NCBI GenBank assembly: GCA_903823545.1
Contig: CAIJTL010000213.1
Location: forward strand, 1-7,505
DNA length: 7,505 nucleotides
Origin: an uncultured Planctomycetaceae bacterium
Lineage (GTDB): Bacteria > Planctomycetota > Planctomycetia > Planctomycetales > Planctomycetaceae
Direction of reading: 5' to 3'
The position numbers and the translations under genes are program-made. Shown here piece by piece: positions 1 through 6,707 of the stretch; position 1 is the stretch's first letter, and every line of letters begins with the position of its first letter. The notes below the pieces were generated by a model. It did not search any database. It was given only the letters and a program-made list of their open reading frames with translations, and was not told the DNA's origin.

Positions 1-2
1 AG

Positions 3-2201
3 GCCGTCGCCGCTTCCAACGCGCGGCTTAAGATGTACTCGCAGGCGATGGGAGAGGTCGCGAAGAGCAATGAAGTGACGTTCGTGGACTTATTCAGCCT
101 GCGGCCCCAAGACTTAACTGACAGCGGAAAATCATTTGCGACTATCAACGGAGTTCACATCAACGAAAGTGGAGAACGGCTTTATGCGCAGTGGGCCGCA
201 GCCAAATTGTTCGGCCAACGATCGGGGTCATTTGGAGTGCCATCTGTGGCGGACAAGATTGCTAGTCTTCGCGCCGCCGTCCTCGACAAGAACTTCTACT
301 GGTATAACCGCTACCGCGTGACCGACGGCTACTCGACCTACGGCGACCGAGCGTTTCTGAAATTCTCCGAGGGGCCGGGCGGGTATGGAGATGGGCTGTC
401 GAATTACTCAGTCGGGCAGCGCGAGTTGGACATCCTCGATGTGAAGACCTCGAACCGTGACAAGGTGGTTTGGGCAGCAGCTCAGGGAAAAACGATCAAG
501 GCGGATGACTCGAACATTCCTGCGTTGATTCCAGTCATCTCGAACAAGCCCGGCCCGCTGCCGGGAGGCAAGCATCTGTACCTTTCCGGTGAAGAGTCGA
601 TCTCGAAGATGACCGTTCACAAAAACATGAAGGTCGAACTCTTCGCCGACGAAGCGATGTTTCCGGAGTTGGTCAATCCCGTGCAGATGGCCTTTGATAC
701 GAAGGGACGCTTGTGGGTCTCCACTTGGCCGACCTACCCACACTGGATGCCGACTGAGCCGATGAATGATCGGTTGCTGATCCTCGAAGACACCAACGGA
801 GACGGCAAAGCCGATGTCTGCAAGACCTTCGCCGGAGACATCCACAACCCGACCGGTTTCGAGTTCTGGAACGGCGGCGTGCTGGTCGCTCAAGGGCCAG
901 ACTTGTTGTTCCTCAAGGACGCCAACGGCGACGACAAATACGACGTCAAAGAACGAATCGTTCACGGCTTCGACACCGCTGACACGCACCACACAATCAA
1001 CAGCTTCACGATCGATGCTGGAGGCGCTCTCTACATGCAAGAGGGGACCTTCCATCACTCGCAAATCGAAACGCCATGGGGCGCACCTCGCCGAGTCGCC
1101 AACGGTGGCGTCTTCCGTTACGAGCCACGCACTCAGAAAACCGACATCTATGTTTCGTTCGGCTTCGCCAATCCACACGGCCACATCTTTGAACGTTGGG
1201 GCCAAGACATTGTTTGGGACGGAACTGGCGCTCAACCTCGCCACGCGATTCTATTCTCTGGCGATCTCGATTACCCCAACAAGCACGCCAATCCGCCGCA
1301 GGTTTATCAGCAGCGAACACGACCTTGTTCGGGGACAGAGATCCTCAGCAGCAGCCACTTCCCTGAAGAGCACCGTGGCAACATTCTGGTCAACAACGTC
1401 ATCGGTATCCAAGGGATTTTGCAGTACAAGCTGCAAGAAAAGGACTCTAGCTTCGGAGCCACCGAAGTCGAACCGATCGTCTTGTCATCTGACCCCAACT
1501 TCCGCCCCGCTGACGTTGAAGTCGCGCCGGATGGAACGATCTATTTCACCGACTGGCAGAACACGATCGTCGGCCACATGCAACACAACCTTCGTGACCC
1601 GAGTCGCGACAAGATTCACGGTCGCGTTTATCGAGTCCGCTATGAAGGTCGTGACTTGCTCAAGCCTGCACCAATTGCTGGCCAACCGATTCCGAAGTTG
1701 CTCGACCTGCTCAAAGAAAAAGATGATCGAGTTCGACACCGTGCTCGCCTCGAACTTTCAGGTCGACCGACGGCAGAAGTCATCGCTGCACTGAAGACTT
1801 GGATCGGTTCGCTCGACAAGAGCGACGCCGAGTACGAGCACCACATGACTGAAGCGCTGTGGTTGCATCAGAGCCACAACGTCGTCAACGAAGAATTGCT
1901 GAAGAAGCAACTTCGTTCGCCGAACAATAACGCTCGAGCTGCTTCAACTCGCGTGCTGACCTACTGGCGAGATCGGGTCTCAAAGCCGCTCGAATTGCTG
2001 CAAGTTCAAGTCAACGATGAGAAGTCCAACGTCCGACTCCAAGCGATCTGGGCCTTGAGCTACTTCACCGGCGCGGATGCCGTAAAGGCTTCGGAAATCG
2101 CTGTCGAATCGCTCGTCCATGACCAAGACAACTTCCTCAAGTTCCAACTCGACGAAACCAACAAGACCTTGGATCGTCGAGTGAAAGCATTGAAGAAATG
2201 A
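3..2201 (+). CDS. SGNH-hydrolase / membrane-bound dehydrogenase-like beta-propeller protein with HEAT repeats (5' partial)
   Basis: The frame is open from the first complete codon at base 3, so the true start and N-terminus lie upstream; the ATG at 33 is internal. Visible order: the end of an SGNH/GDSL hydrolase domain (block V-like INGVHINESG at about 144-173), a linker with NRYRVTDGYSTYG and QRELDILDV, a beta-propeller at about 610-1660, then HEAT-like helices at about 1690-2160. The propeller shows FANPHGHIFERWG and CSGTEILSSSHFPEE, features I associate with the TIGR02604 'putative membrane-bound dehydrogenase' family of planctomycetes. It also has two Asp-rich calcium-loop-like motifs, DTNGDGKAD (789-815) and DANGDDKYD (918-944). 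No haem motif is present here; a CxxCH protein lies downstream at 3161. The role is inferred as extracytoplasmic oxidation of an unknown substrate. Family assignment is fairly sure; substrate and enzymatic activity are not known. Confidence 0.88.
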   Translation, partial: AVAASNARLKMYSQAMGEVAKSNEVTFVDLFSLRPQDLTDSGKSFATINGVHINESGERLYAQWAAAKLFGQRSGSFGVPSVADKIASLRAAVLDKNFYWYNRYRVTDGYSTYGDRAFLKFSEGPGGYGDGLSNYSVGQRELDILDVKTSNRDKVVWAAAQGKTIKADDSNIPALIPVISNKPGPLPGGKHLYLSGEESISKMTVHKNMKVELFADEAMFPELVNPVQMAFDTKGRLWVSTWPTYPHWMPTEPMNDRLLILEDTNGDGKADVCKTFAGDIHNPTGFEFWNGGVLVAQGPDLLFLKDANGDDKYDVKERIVHGFDTADTHHTINSFTIDAGGALYMQEGTFHHSQIETPWGAPRRVANGGVFRYEPRTQKTDIYVSFGFANPHGHIFERWGQDIVWDGTGAQPRHAILFSGDLDYPNKHANPPQVYQQRTRPCSGTEILSSSHFPEEHRGNILVNNVIGIQGILQYKLQEKDSSFGATEVEPIVLSSDPNFRPADVEVAPDGTIYFTDWQNTIVGHMQHNLRDPSRDKIHGRVYRVRYEGRDLLKPAPIAGQPIPKLLDLLKEKDDRVRHRARLELSGRPTAEVIAALKTWIGSLDKSDAEYEHHMTEALWLHQSHNVVNEELLKKQLRSPNNNARAASTRVLTYWRDRVSKPLELLQVQVNDEKSNVRLQAIWALSYFTGADAVKASEIAVESLVHDQDNFLKFQLDETNKTLDRRVKALKK

Positions 2202-2208
2202 CGTAGGA

Positions 2209-2277
2209 CACGTTGTGTAACGTGCTCGCGACATCACGAGCACGTTGCAATCATGCCCTGAATTAGGTGGCTCCACC
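2209..2277. promoter_or_regulatory. Inverted-repeat cluster ahead of the two-gene module
   Basis: The 94-base gap after the dehydrogenase-like gene holds three inverted repeats. The strongest is a hairpin at 2216-2249: AACGTGCTCG (2219-2228), an 8-base loop, and CGAGCACGTT (2237-2246). It extends outward by one G-T and two Watson-Crick pairs to 13 bp. The AACGTG of its left arm could instead pair with CACGTT at 2209-2214, so the two stems exclude each other. A short GGTGG-CT-CCACC repeat sits at 2266-2277, 18 bases before the downstream ATG. No T-run follows the hairpin on either strand, so it is not a typical intrinsic terminator. It may stabilise the upstream mRNA 3' end, act as a factor-assisted terminator, or serve as an operator. 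The repeats are seen directly; any function is inferred. Confidence 0.4.
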
Positions 2278-2282
2278 GAATC

Positions 2283-2286
2283 AAGG
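2283..2286 (+). promoter_or_regulatory. Possible ribosome binding site (AAGG)
   Basis: AAGG lies nine bases before the ATG at 2296. It favours that start over any start further upstream in the same frame. The weak core makes this suggestive only. Confidence 0.3.
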
Positions 2287-2295
2287 TCGCGTCAA

Positions 2296-2784
2296 ATGAA
2301 ACTTGTACATGCCATTTTTGAACGCGGTGTTTTTCGGCCGACCGAGTTTGTGGACCTTCCCGATGGTTGCGAAGTGGACTTTGAGCCGCGCGTGTCCCAA
2401 ACCAGCAATGTTGCTGGCTTGGCGAGTTTCTCCTCGCGATTGAACGAGCTGAGAACCCTGGAGAACGGTTGGCTCGACGGAAAGGGAGTAGCTCCTTCGA
2501 GTACTGGCCTGGATTGGCTTGAGCAGCGATTTGAATCTAATTATTCGGAAGAACTGCCGTCGCCGTATTTGTACCCAACTGCGGAAGGTGGCGTGCAAAT
2601 TGAGTGGACGATCGGTGGTTGCGAAGCATCGCTGGAGATCGACCTGGCTAACCATCAAGCTCAGTGGCATTGCTTGAACCTAAAGACGGCGGCTGACAAT
2701 TTCCATGACTTCAACTTAGATGACACCAGTGATTGGGTAGCTTTGATCCAGGAGATTCGACAGTTGGCGGAGAGCGAGTCTTGA
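2296..2784 (+). CDS. DUF104/AF2212-like antitoxin-type N-terminus fused to a conserved uncharacterised domain
   Basis: This 162-residue soluble protein has no signal peptide or membrane segment. Residues 1-32 (MKLVHAIFERGVFRPTEFVD..., then LPDG.EV) match the short beta-hairpin pattern 'AvYENGvFrPLepVdLpeG..V' of AF2212-like/DUF104 antitoxins. Residues from about 48 form a second domain with LENGWLDGKGVAPS, then PYLYPTAEGGVQIEW, EASLEIDL and a C-terminal DDTSDWVALIQEI. I recognise this pattern from uncharacterised proteins in varied bacteria but know no function. The start at ATG 2296 is chosen because the antitoxin-like motif begins exactly there and AAGG precedes it; the in-frame extension back to 2245 looks non-native. 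Its stop overlaps the next gene's TTG in TTGA, implying co-translation. An antitoxin or immunity role is inference from the N-terminal motif and gene pairing; it could instead be a sensor or adaptor. Confidence 0.75.
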   Translation: MKLVHAIFERGVFRPTEFVDLPDGCEVDFEPRVSQTSNVAGLASFSSRLNELRTLENGWLDGKGVAPSSTGLDWLEQRFESNYSEELPSPYLYPTAEGGVQIEWTIGGCEASLEIDLANHQAQWHCLNLKTAADNFHDFNLDDTSDWVALIQEIRQLAESES

Positions 2785-3161
2785 ACAATGACACCGTGTT
2801 GCTGCGACAGATTCACCCCAGCTTCATTCAGCACGGGCGAGTGACCTCACAAGCCTTTCGCCCAACACCGAAGGACGAGCACAAGCTGTCGATGTATGAC
2901 GGAGACCAAATTTCCGCCGAGCGATCGTTTCGGCACTATACCGAGACTCTGTGCTTCGCATCGGTGGCTGTGCTGGGCGTCACCGCGATTGAATGCCAAG
3001 AATTAGATCTACTGGTCGTCCCTGATCCGGAGTCGTTTATCGAGCACGTTCTGATTGACTACTCCGCGTTCGACAAAAATGTTGTCGAGAAAAAAGCGAA
3101 ACTTCTCAAAGCCAAATCTGAAACGCGTGGCTGGCTTTTTCGTGATTCATCTACTTTCTGA
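2781..3161 (+). CDS. Conserved hypothetical protein, partner of the DUF104-like gene
   Basis: This 126-residue soluble protein probably starts at TTG 2781, which overlaps the preceding stop by four bases (TTGA). An ATG at 2733 in the same frame would overlap the previous gene by 52 bases and adds residues that look like out-of-frame sequence. Conspicuous blocks are LLRQIHPSFIQHGRVTSQAF, RPTPKDEHKLSMYDGDQIS, RHYTE, a hydrophobic strand around SVAVLGVTAIEC, HVLIDYS and a C-terminal KAKSETRGWLF. The polar clusters H-P-S-F, K-D-E and Y-D-G-D look conserved and could hold active-site residues. I recognise the pattern from unannotated bacterial proteins but can name no family or reaction. The upstream antitoxin-like partner suggests a toxin or effector role, but no known toxin fold can be claimed. 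Its stop overlaps the next ATG by one base. Confidence 0.72.
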   Translation: MNNDTVLLRQIHPSFIQHGRVTSQAFRPTPKDEHKLSMYDGDQISAERSFRHYTETLCFASVAVLGVTAIECQELDLLVVPDPESFIEHVLIDYSAFDKNVVEKKAKLLKAKSETRGWLFRDSSTF

Positions 3162-4957
3162 TGGTGCTGTCTCTGATGTTTCCTGCAATTTCTTCGCGCC
3201 AATTCGTCTCGCTCGTTTGTCTCTCATGCCTGCCGCTGCTTAGTAATGCACTAGGCGACGATCCGCCGAGCGCAGTTGGCCCCGTGATGAAGTTGTTTCA
3301 AAGTGGCCGGCTTCCGGCGGAGCGACAGGGGACCGTGGTGGAGATGATTTGTGATCGTGGTAACGAGCACGATTTGAGAATTGTCTTTGACAAAATCGTT
3401 CAACCCGAAGGATTCAATGCATCGTTGCGATTAAAGGCGATGGGCTGGTTGAGCGACGCTGCGGCGACTCGCAAGGTAAAACCTGCTGGCGATCTGAAAT
3501 CGCTTGATCAACTAGTGAGTGCGAAAGACCCGGCCTTGCAATTGGGGGCGATTCGCTTAGCAACGGCCTGGAAGGTGACGTCAATTGCAACGTCGCTCCA
3601 AACACTCGCGACGGATGACAAGTCACCGGCAGAGTTGCAGCGAGCAGCCATCGAAGGTCTTGTGGCGATTGGTGACGCGAGTAGCAAGGAAACTTTGCTG
3701 AAGTTATCTGGTACGGGGCGACCGGTCAGCGTGAGGATGATGGCGGCGGCAGGGCTTGTTGGCATCGACCTGTCATCTGCGGCGACACAAGGAGCCAGCG
3801 TACTGAAAGACGCAACGGCTCAGGACAATCCGTCGGAAATGCTTGATGCGTTTTTCAATCGCAAAGAGGGATCAGATCGACTGGCGGCGGCGATCAAGGA
3901 TCGTAAGCCCTCGGTCGATGTTGCGAAAATGTCGTTGCGATATATGTACTCCGTCGGTCGCAGCGACCATGCATTATCTGAAGTTCTCAGTGAAGCAGCG
4001 GGGATCGCGGCTGACGTCCCTCCGCCGACTCAGCAAGAAGTCGCAGAGCTTGTAAATGAGGTCATCGCCAAAGGGGACGCAGCACGTGGCGAAAAGATTT
4101 TTCGTCGAGCAGATGTCAGTTGCATGCGCTGTCACAGCGTCAGCCGAGCCGGTGGGCAAGTTGGTCCAGATCTCAGTGCCGTTGGTGGATCGTCGCCCGT
4201 TGATTATGTCGTGAACTCAATTCTTAATCCGAATCTCGCCGTCAAAGAGCAATACGTCACGAAAGTGTTCGTTCTGGAAAGCGGAAACGTCCTGACGGGC
4301 GTTGTGATTGATCGCGACGACACGCGTGTTCGCATCCGTGATGTCCAAGGTAAAACGATCACAATTCCAACAGCGGATATCGAAGAAGAGGCCGAAGGCA
4401 AGTCGCTGATGCCGCAAGGTCTGACGAAGTTCATGACGCGTAATGAAGTTCTGGACCTTGCAAAGTTTATTTCTGAACTCGGTAAGCCGGGCGAATACGA
4501 GATTCGTAAGACTCCGACGATTCAACGATGGCGAGTCTTGAAGAAGCCAGCGAAAGAGCTCACGGCCGAGGTCCCGCACCTCGAACACATCCGCCAATTT
4601 GTGCTTGGCAGCACACCGGACGAATGGGGACCAGCCTATGGCAAGGTTGCAGGTGCTTTGCCGCTGGAGGAACTTCGTCCCGGCAAGAGTTCCACAGTCC
4701 TAATTCTTCAGGGTGAGATTCAAGTCAACGAGGCCGGCAAGCTGGCGTTCAAAATTTCTTCGACAGAAACATTTCAAGCGTGGATTGATGCGGAAGCGTT
4801 TGAATCGAAAACTGAACTCGAAACATCACTGGAGCCGGGTCGGCATGCAATCACGTTGCGAGTCGAAGTCTCTGGCCGTGAATCACCTGATTTAAAGGTC
4901 GAAGTTCAAAAACCCGCTGGATCAACAGCTCAATTCGAGGTTGTCGGTGGGACGTAA
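3161..4957 (+). CDS. Exported HEAT-repeat protein with Pirellula-type CxxCH haem-binding domain
   Basis: This 598-residue protein has a signal peptide (hydrophobic core about residues 15-27, cleavage plausible after Ala30 or Gly32), so it acts outside the cytoplasm. Residues about 40-270 are HEAT/armadillo-like helices (for example DPALQLGAIRLATAW, LQRAAIEGLVAIGD). Residues about 300-445 form a c-type cytochrome domain of the TIGR02603 type: RGEKIFRRADVSCMRCHSVS with C321-M-R-C-H325 (4121-4135), GGQVGPDLSAVG, SILNPNLAVKEQY, and SLMPQGL, whose Met417 is the likely distal haem ligand. Residues about 450-598 look like a beta-sandwich, perhaps PA14-like (AWIDAEAFES, LEPGRHAITLRVEV). It is probably the electron-accepting partner of the propeller protein at 3-2201. 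The start is uncertain: ATG 3161 overlaps the previous stop (TGATG), and ATG 3176 (Met6) would also preserve the signal peptide. Neither has a good Shine-Dalgarno sequence. Confidence 0.9.
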   Translation: MVLSLMFPAISSRQFVSLVCLSCLPLLSNALGDDPPSAVGPVMKLFQSGRLPAERQGTVVEMICDRGNEHDLRIVFDKIVQPEGFNASLRLKAMGWLSDAAATRKVKPAGDLKSLDQLVSAKDPALQLGAIRLATAWKVTSIATSLQTLATDDKSPAELQRAAIEGLVAIGDASSKETLLKLSGTGRPVSVRMMAAAGLVGIDLSSAATQGASVLKDATAQDNPSEMLDAFFNRKEGSDRLAAAIKDRKPSVDVAKMSLRYMYSVGRSDHALSEVLSEAAGIAADVPPPTQQEVAELVNEVIAKGDAARGEKIFRRADVSCMRCHSVSRAGGQVGPDLSAVGGSSPVDYVVNSILNPNLAVKEQYVTKVFVLESGNVLTGVVIDRDDTRVRIRDVQGKTITIPTADIEEEAEGKSLMPQGLTKFMTRNEVLDLAKFISELGKPGEYEIRKTPTIQRWRVLKKPAKELTAEVPHLEHIRQFVLGSTPDEWGPAYGKVAGALPLEELRPGKSSTVLILQGEIQVNEAGKLAFKISSTETFQAWIDAEAFESKTELETSLEPGRHAITLRVEVSGRESPDLKVEVQKPAGSTAQFEVVGGT

Positions 4958-5009
4958 TCAAACAGGCAACTTGTGGTAGGATCGATGTGGCGTATTAGAG
5001 ACGTTGGCA

Positions 5010-6386
5010 ATGAATCCCTCTGCCTCGTCGACAAAACAGGGACGCGAACTCATGTCGATTGAATCCGCGAAACCTGGGTCCGCATCAAAGTCTCCACGCT
5101 CGCGTTGGTTCGCTGCGCTGATGCGCCCGATACTTGCTGATCGGGCGATGTTTAAAGAGCGTCCCTTTCAAGGGATGTTGTTCTACATCTGGCTGTATCC
5201 GTTTACGCCTGCTGGTAAAGTCGTGATGGTCGCCTTGGCGATATCGGCAGCGGCGGGGTCAATTACGGATGACATGCCGATCTACCAACTTCCCGTCACC
5301 TTGCTAGTGTTGGTCTTGGTGACGTCAGCAGTTGCATCAATGTTGCGATGGATGAGCGTGTCGATTTCGGGAAATTGGCCTGATCGAGTGACCGCCGGAC
5401 AGCCACTGCGGATTGACTTCACCGTGACCAACGAAAGCCGCTGGCCGTTACTAGATGTTGCGGTCGAGTGTTTCAAACTCCCTTCCTCGTGGAAGGTTCA
5501 TCGCGACGAACGCATGGTTCCGACATTGCCCCCCGGTCAATCCGTGACATTGCCCATACGGGTGACTCCTCATCGTCGAGGGGTTTACCAAATCCCACCG
5601 CTTCGCGCATTTTCGACGTTTCCGTTCAATCTGTTTCGAAACCAGTTAGGGCGCAAAGAGCTTCCAGCCGTCTTGGTTCTACCCAAATTCGAATCGCTCG
5701 CACGCATCAATTTGAAGATTGGCAATCGGTATCAACCCGGCGGGGTTTCATTCACTTCACAGATTGGTGAATCCCCAGAATACATCGGGAACCGTGATTA
5801 CATGCCCGGTGATTCGCCCCGGCACATTGATTTTCGATCGTGGGCTCGTTTGGCGCGTCCGGTTGTTCGTGAGTTTCAAGAGGAGTATTTCCATCGTCTC
5901 GGCTTAGTTCTTGACACTTTCGTTCCGCGACGACGGCTTCCATGGCGCCGAGATGCCAGATCGCTCGAAGCGGCCATTAGCTTGACTGCCTCCGTTGCCG
6001 ACGTCTTCTCGCGCGGAGAGCATCTGCTGGATGTCTTCGCGGCAGGCCCTGACCTGCATGTCTTTCGCACAGGTCGCAACACAACTCCGATCAGTGCGGT
6101 TCTTGAAATCCTCGCCAATGTGCCGGCTTGCCACGAGAATCCGTTTGATCGAATCGGTGCGGGGCTTGCTGCTGAGTTTCCGCACATCTCTTCGATCGTG
6201 TGTATTTTTTTGACTTGGGACGAACCGCGTCGTCATCTTGTGCAGGCGGCTCTTGATCATGGCTGTGTCGTCAAAGTCATCCTGATCAATGAACTCGAAG
6301 GAAATTCGCTTCCGTTAGCTTTGCCGGAAACTGAGGTCATCCAACTCACCCCAGCCCAAATAGAAGCAGGAATCGGAGAGCTGTGA
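5010..6386 (+). CDS. DUF58 domain-containing membrane protein
   Basis: This is a 458-residue protein. Two hydrophobic segments near residues 70-87 and 92-112 (VVMVALAISAAAG, PVTLLVLVLVTSAVASML) anchor it in the membrane. A beta-rich region follows (FTVTNESRWPLLDVAVEC, LPPGQSVTLPIRVTPHRRGVY), then the DUF58 signature at about residues 253-293: GESPEYIGNRDYMPGDSPRHIDFRSWARLARPVVREFQEE, whose second half starts at DSPRH. The remaining C-terminal part resembles the von Willebrand A-like half of DUF58 proteins. At its first strand, LVLDTFVPRRR replaces the DxSxS metal site. DUF58 proteins are often linked to MoxR AAA ATPases and transglutaminase-like proteins; none is visible here. Start candidates are TTG 5004, ATG 5010 and ATG 5052; the last is preceded by AGGG at 5038-5041 and may be the real one. 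It follows the haem protein by about 50 bases, so cotranscription is possible. The cellular role is unknown. Confidence 0.9.
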   Translation: MNPSASSTKQGRELMSIESAKPGSASKSPRSRWFAALMRPILADRAMFKERPFQGMLFYIWLYPFTPAGKVVMVALAISAAAGSITDDMPIYQLPVTLLVLVLVTSAVASMLRWMSVSISGNWPDRVTAGQPLRIDFTVTNESRWPLLDVAVECFKLPSSWKVHRDERMVPTLPPGQSVTLPIRVTPHRRGVYQIPPLRAFSTFPFNLFRNQLGRKELPAVLVLPKFESLARINLKIGNRYQPGGVSFTSQIGESPEYIGNRDYMPGDSPRHIDFRSWARLARPVVREFQEEYFHRLGLVLDTFVPRRRLPWRRDARSLEAAISLTASVADVFSRGEHLLDVFAAGPDLHVFRTGRNTTPISAVLEILANVPACHENPFDRIGAGLAAEFPHISSIVCIFLTWDEPRRHLVQAALDHGCVVKVILINELEGNSLPLALPETEVIQLTPAQIEAGIGEL

Positions 6387-6503
6387 TCCGGTTGCTTCCA
6401 TTTCGCGCCGAGTCGGCGGGCGTCCCTTGCGACCTCGAACTACTGCCGATACTTTCCCACGTTCGCCGATCAAGCGGATAGCGCTCTTCGTTGTTCGGCA
6501 TAC

Positions 6504-6578
6504 GGTGGCTATAGCTCAGTTGGTTAGAGCACCAGATTGTGGATCTGGGGGTCGTCGGTTCAAGTCCGATTAGCCACC
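6504..6578 (+). tRNA. tRNA-His (anticodon GTG)
   Basis: A full cloverleaf can be folded: acceptor GTGGCTA (6505-6511) with TAGCCAC (6571-6577), D stem GCTC/GAGC, anticodon stem CCAGA/TCTGG around loop TTGTGGA with anticodon GTG, five-base variable loop, and T stem GTCGG/CCGAT around TTCAAGT. The extra G at 6504 faces discriminator C73 at 6578, the G-1:C73 pair that identifies bacterial histidine tRNAs. The CCA end is not encoded (CTT follows C73), so it must be added after transcription. The gene stands alone between DUF58 and a terminator. The 117 bases upstream (6387-6503) contain no gene that I can see and no convincing promoter; TTGCGA at 6427 is the only -35-like string and lacks a good -10. 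Confidence 0.97.
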
Positions 6579-6585
6579 CTTCATG

Positions 6586-6620
6586 ACGCTCGTTGTCAGC
6601 TTGTGACAGCGAGCGTTTTT
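6586..6620 (+). terminator. Intrinsic terminator of tRNA-His
   Basis: A 13-bp hairpin pairs ACGCTCGTTGTCA (6586-6598) with TGACAGCGAGCGT (6604-6616), with one T-G wobble and the 5-base loop GCTTG. It runs directly into TTTTT (6616-6620). It starts eight bases after the tRNA's discriminator base. The opposite strand has no T-run after the stem, so it is one-directional and does not obviously end the convergent regulator gene. Bases 6621-6707 hold nothing further that I can identify. Confidence 0.9.
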
Positions 6621-6707
6621 CGTTGGCAGCCATAGGGGTTACGTCGTTCGGCTCGGATAATTCATCGTCGACAAAGTGGTAAGCAGTGCGGCGGACTGAG
6701 AGCGAGG

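Noticed and set aside
408..1244. Minus-strand 278-codon open frame
   Set aside because: It lies wholly inside the propeller gene in antisense, has no recognisable domain, and the sense frame has strong family motifs.
814..1794. Plus-strand 326-codon open frame
   Set aside because: Frame-shifted shadow of the propeller gene, rich in Ser, Thr and Arg with no domain pattern.
2216..2249. Intrinsic terminator of the propeller gene
   Set aside because: The stem is strong but no T-run follows it on either strand.
2202..3178. Insertion sequence or integron-like cassette borders around the two small genes
   Set aside because: I found no transposase, no terminal inverted repeats matching at both ends and no target-site duplication.
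3161..3257. Lipoprotein signal for the haem protein (Cys20 or Cys23)
   Set aside because: The residues before each Cys do not fit a lipobox; a normal signal peptidase I site after Ala30 or Gly32 fits better.
4971..4998. TTGTGG, 16-base spacer, TATTAG as a promoter for the DUF58 gene
   Set aside because: Only a partial match to sigma-70 boxes, and one of the DUF58 start candidates lies just six bases downstream of it; it could be chance.
6346..6633. Minus-strand 95-codon frame containing GLEPTTPRSTIWCSNQLSYSHR-like text (second half from WCSNQ)
   Set aside because: It is the antisense reading of the tRNA-His gene, a well-known source of false protein predictions.
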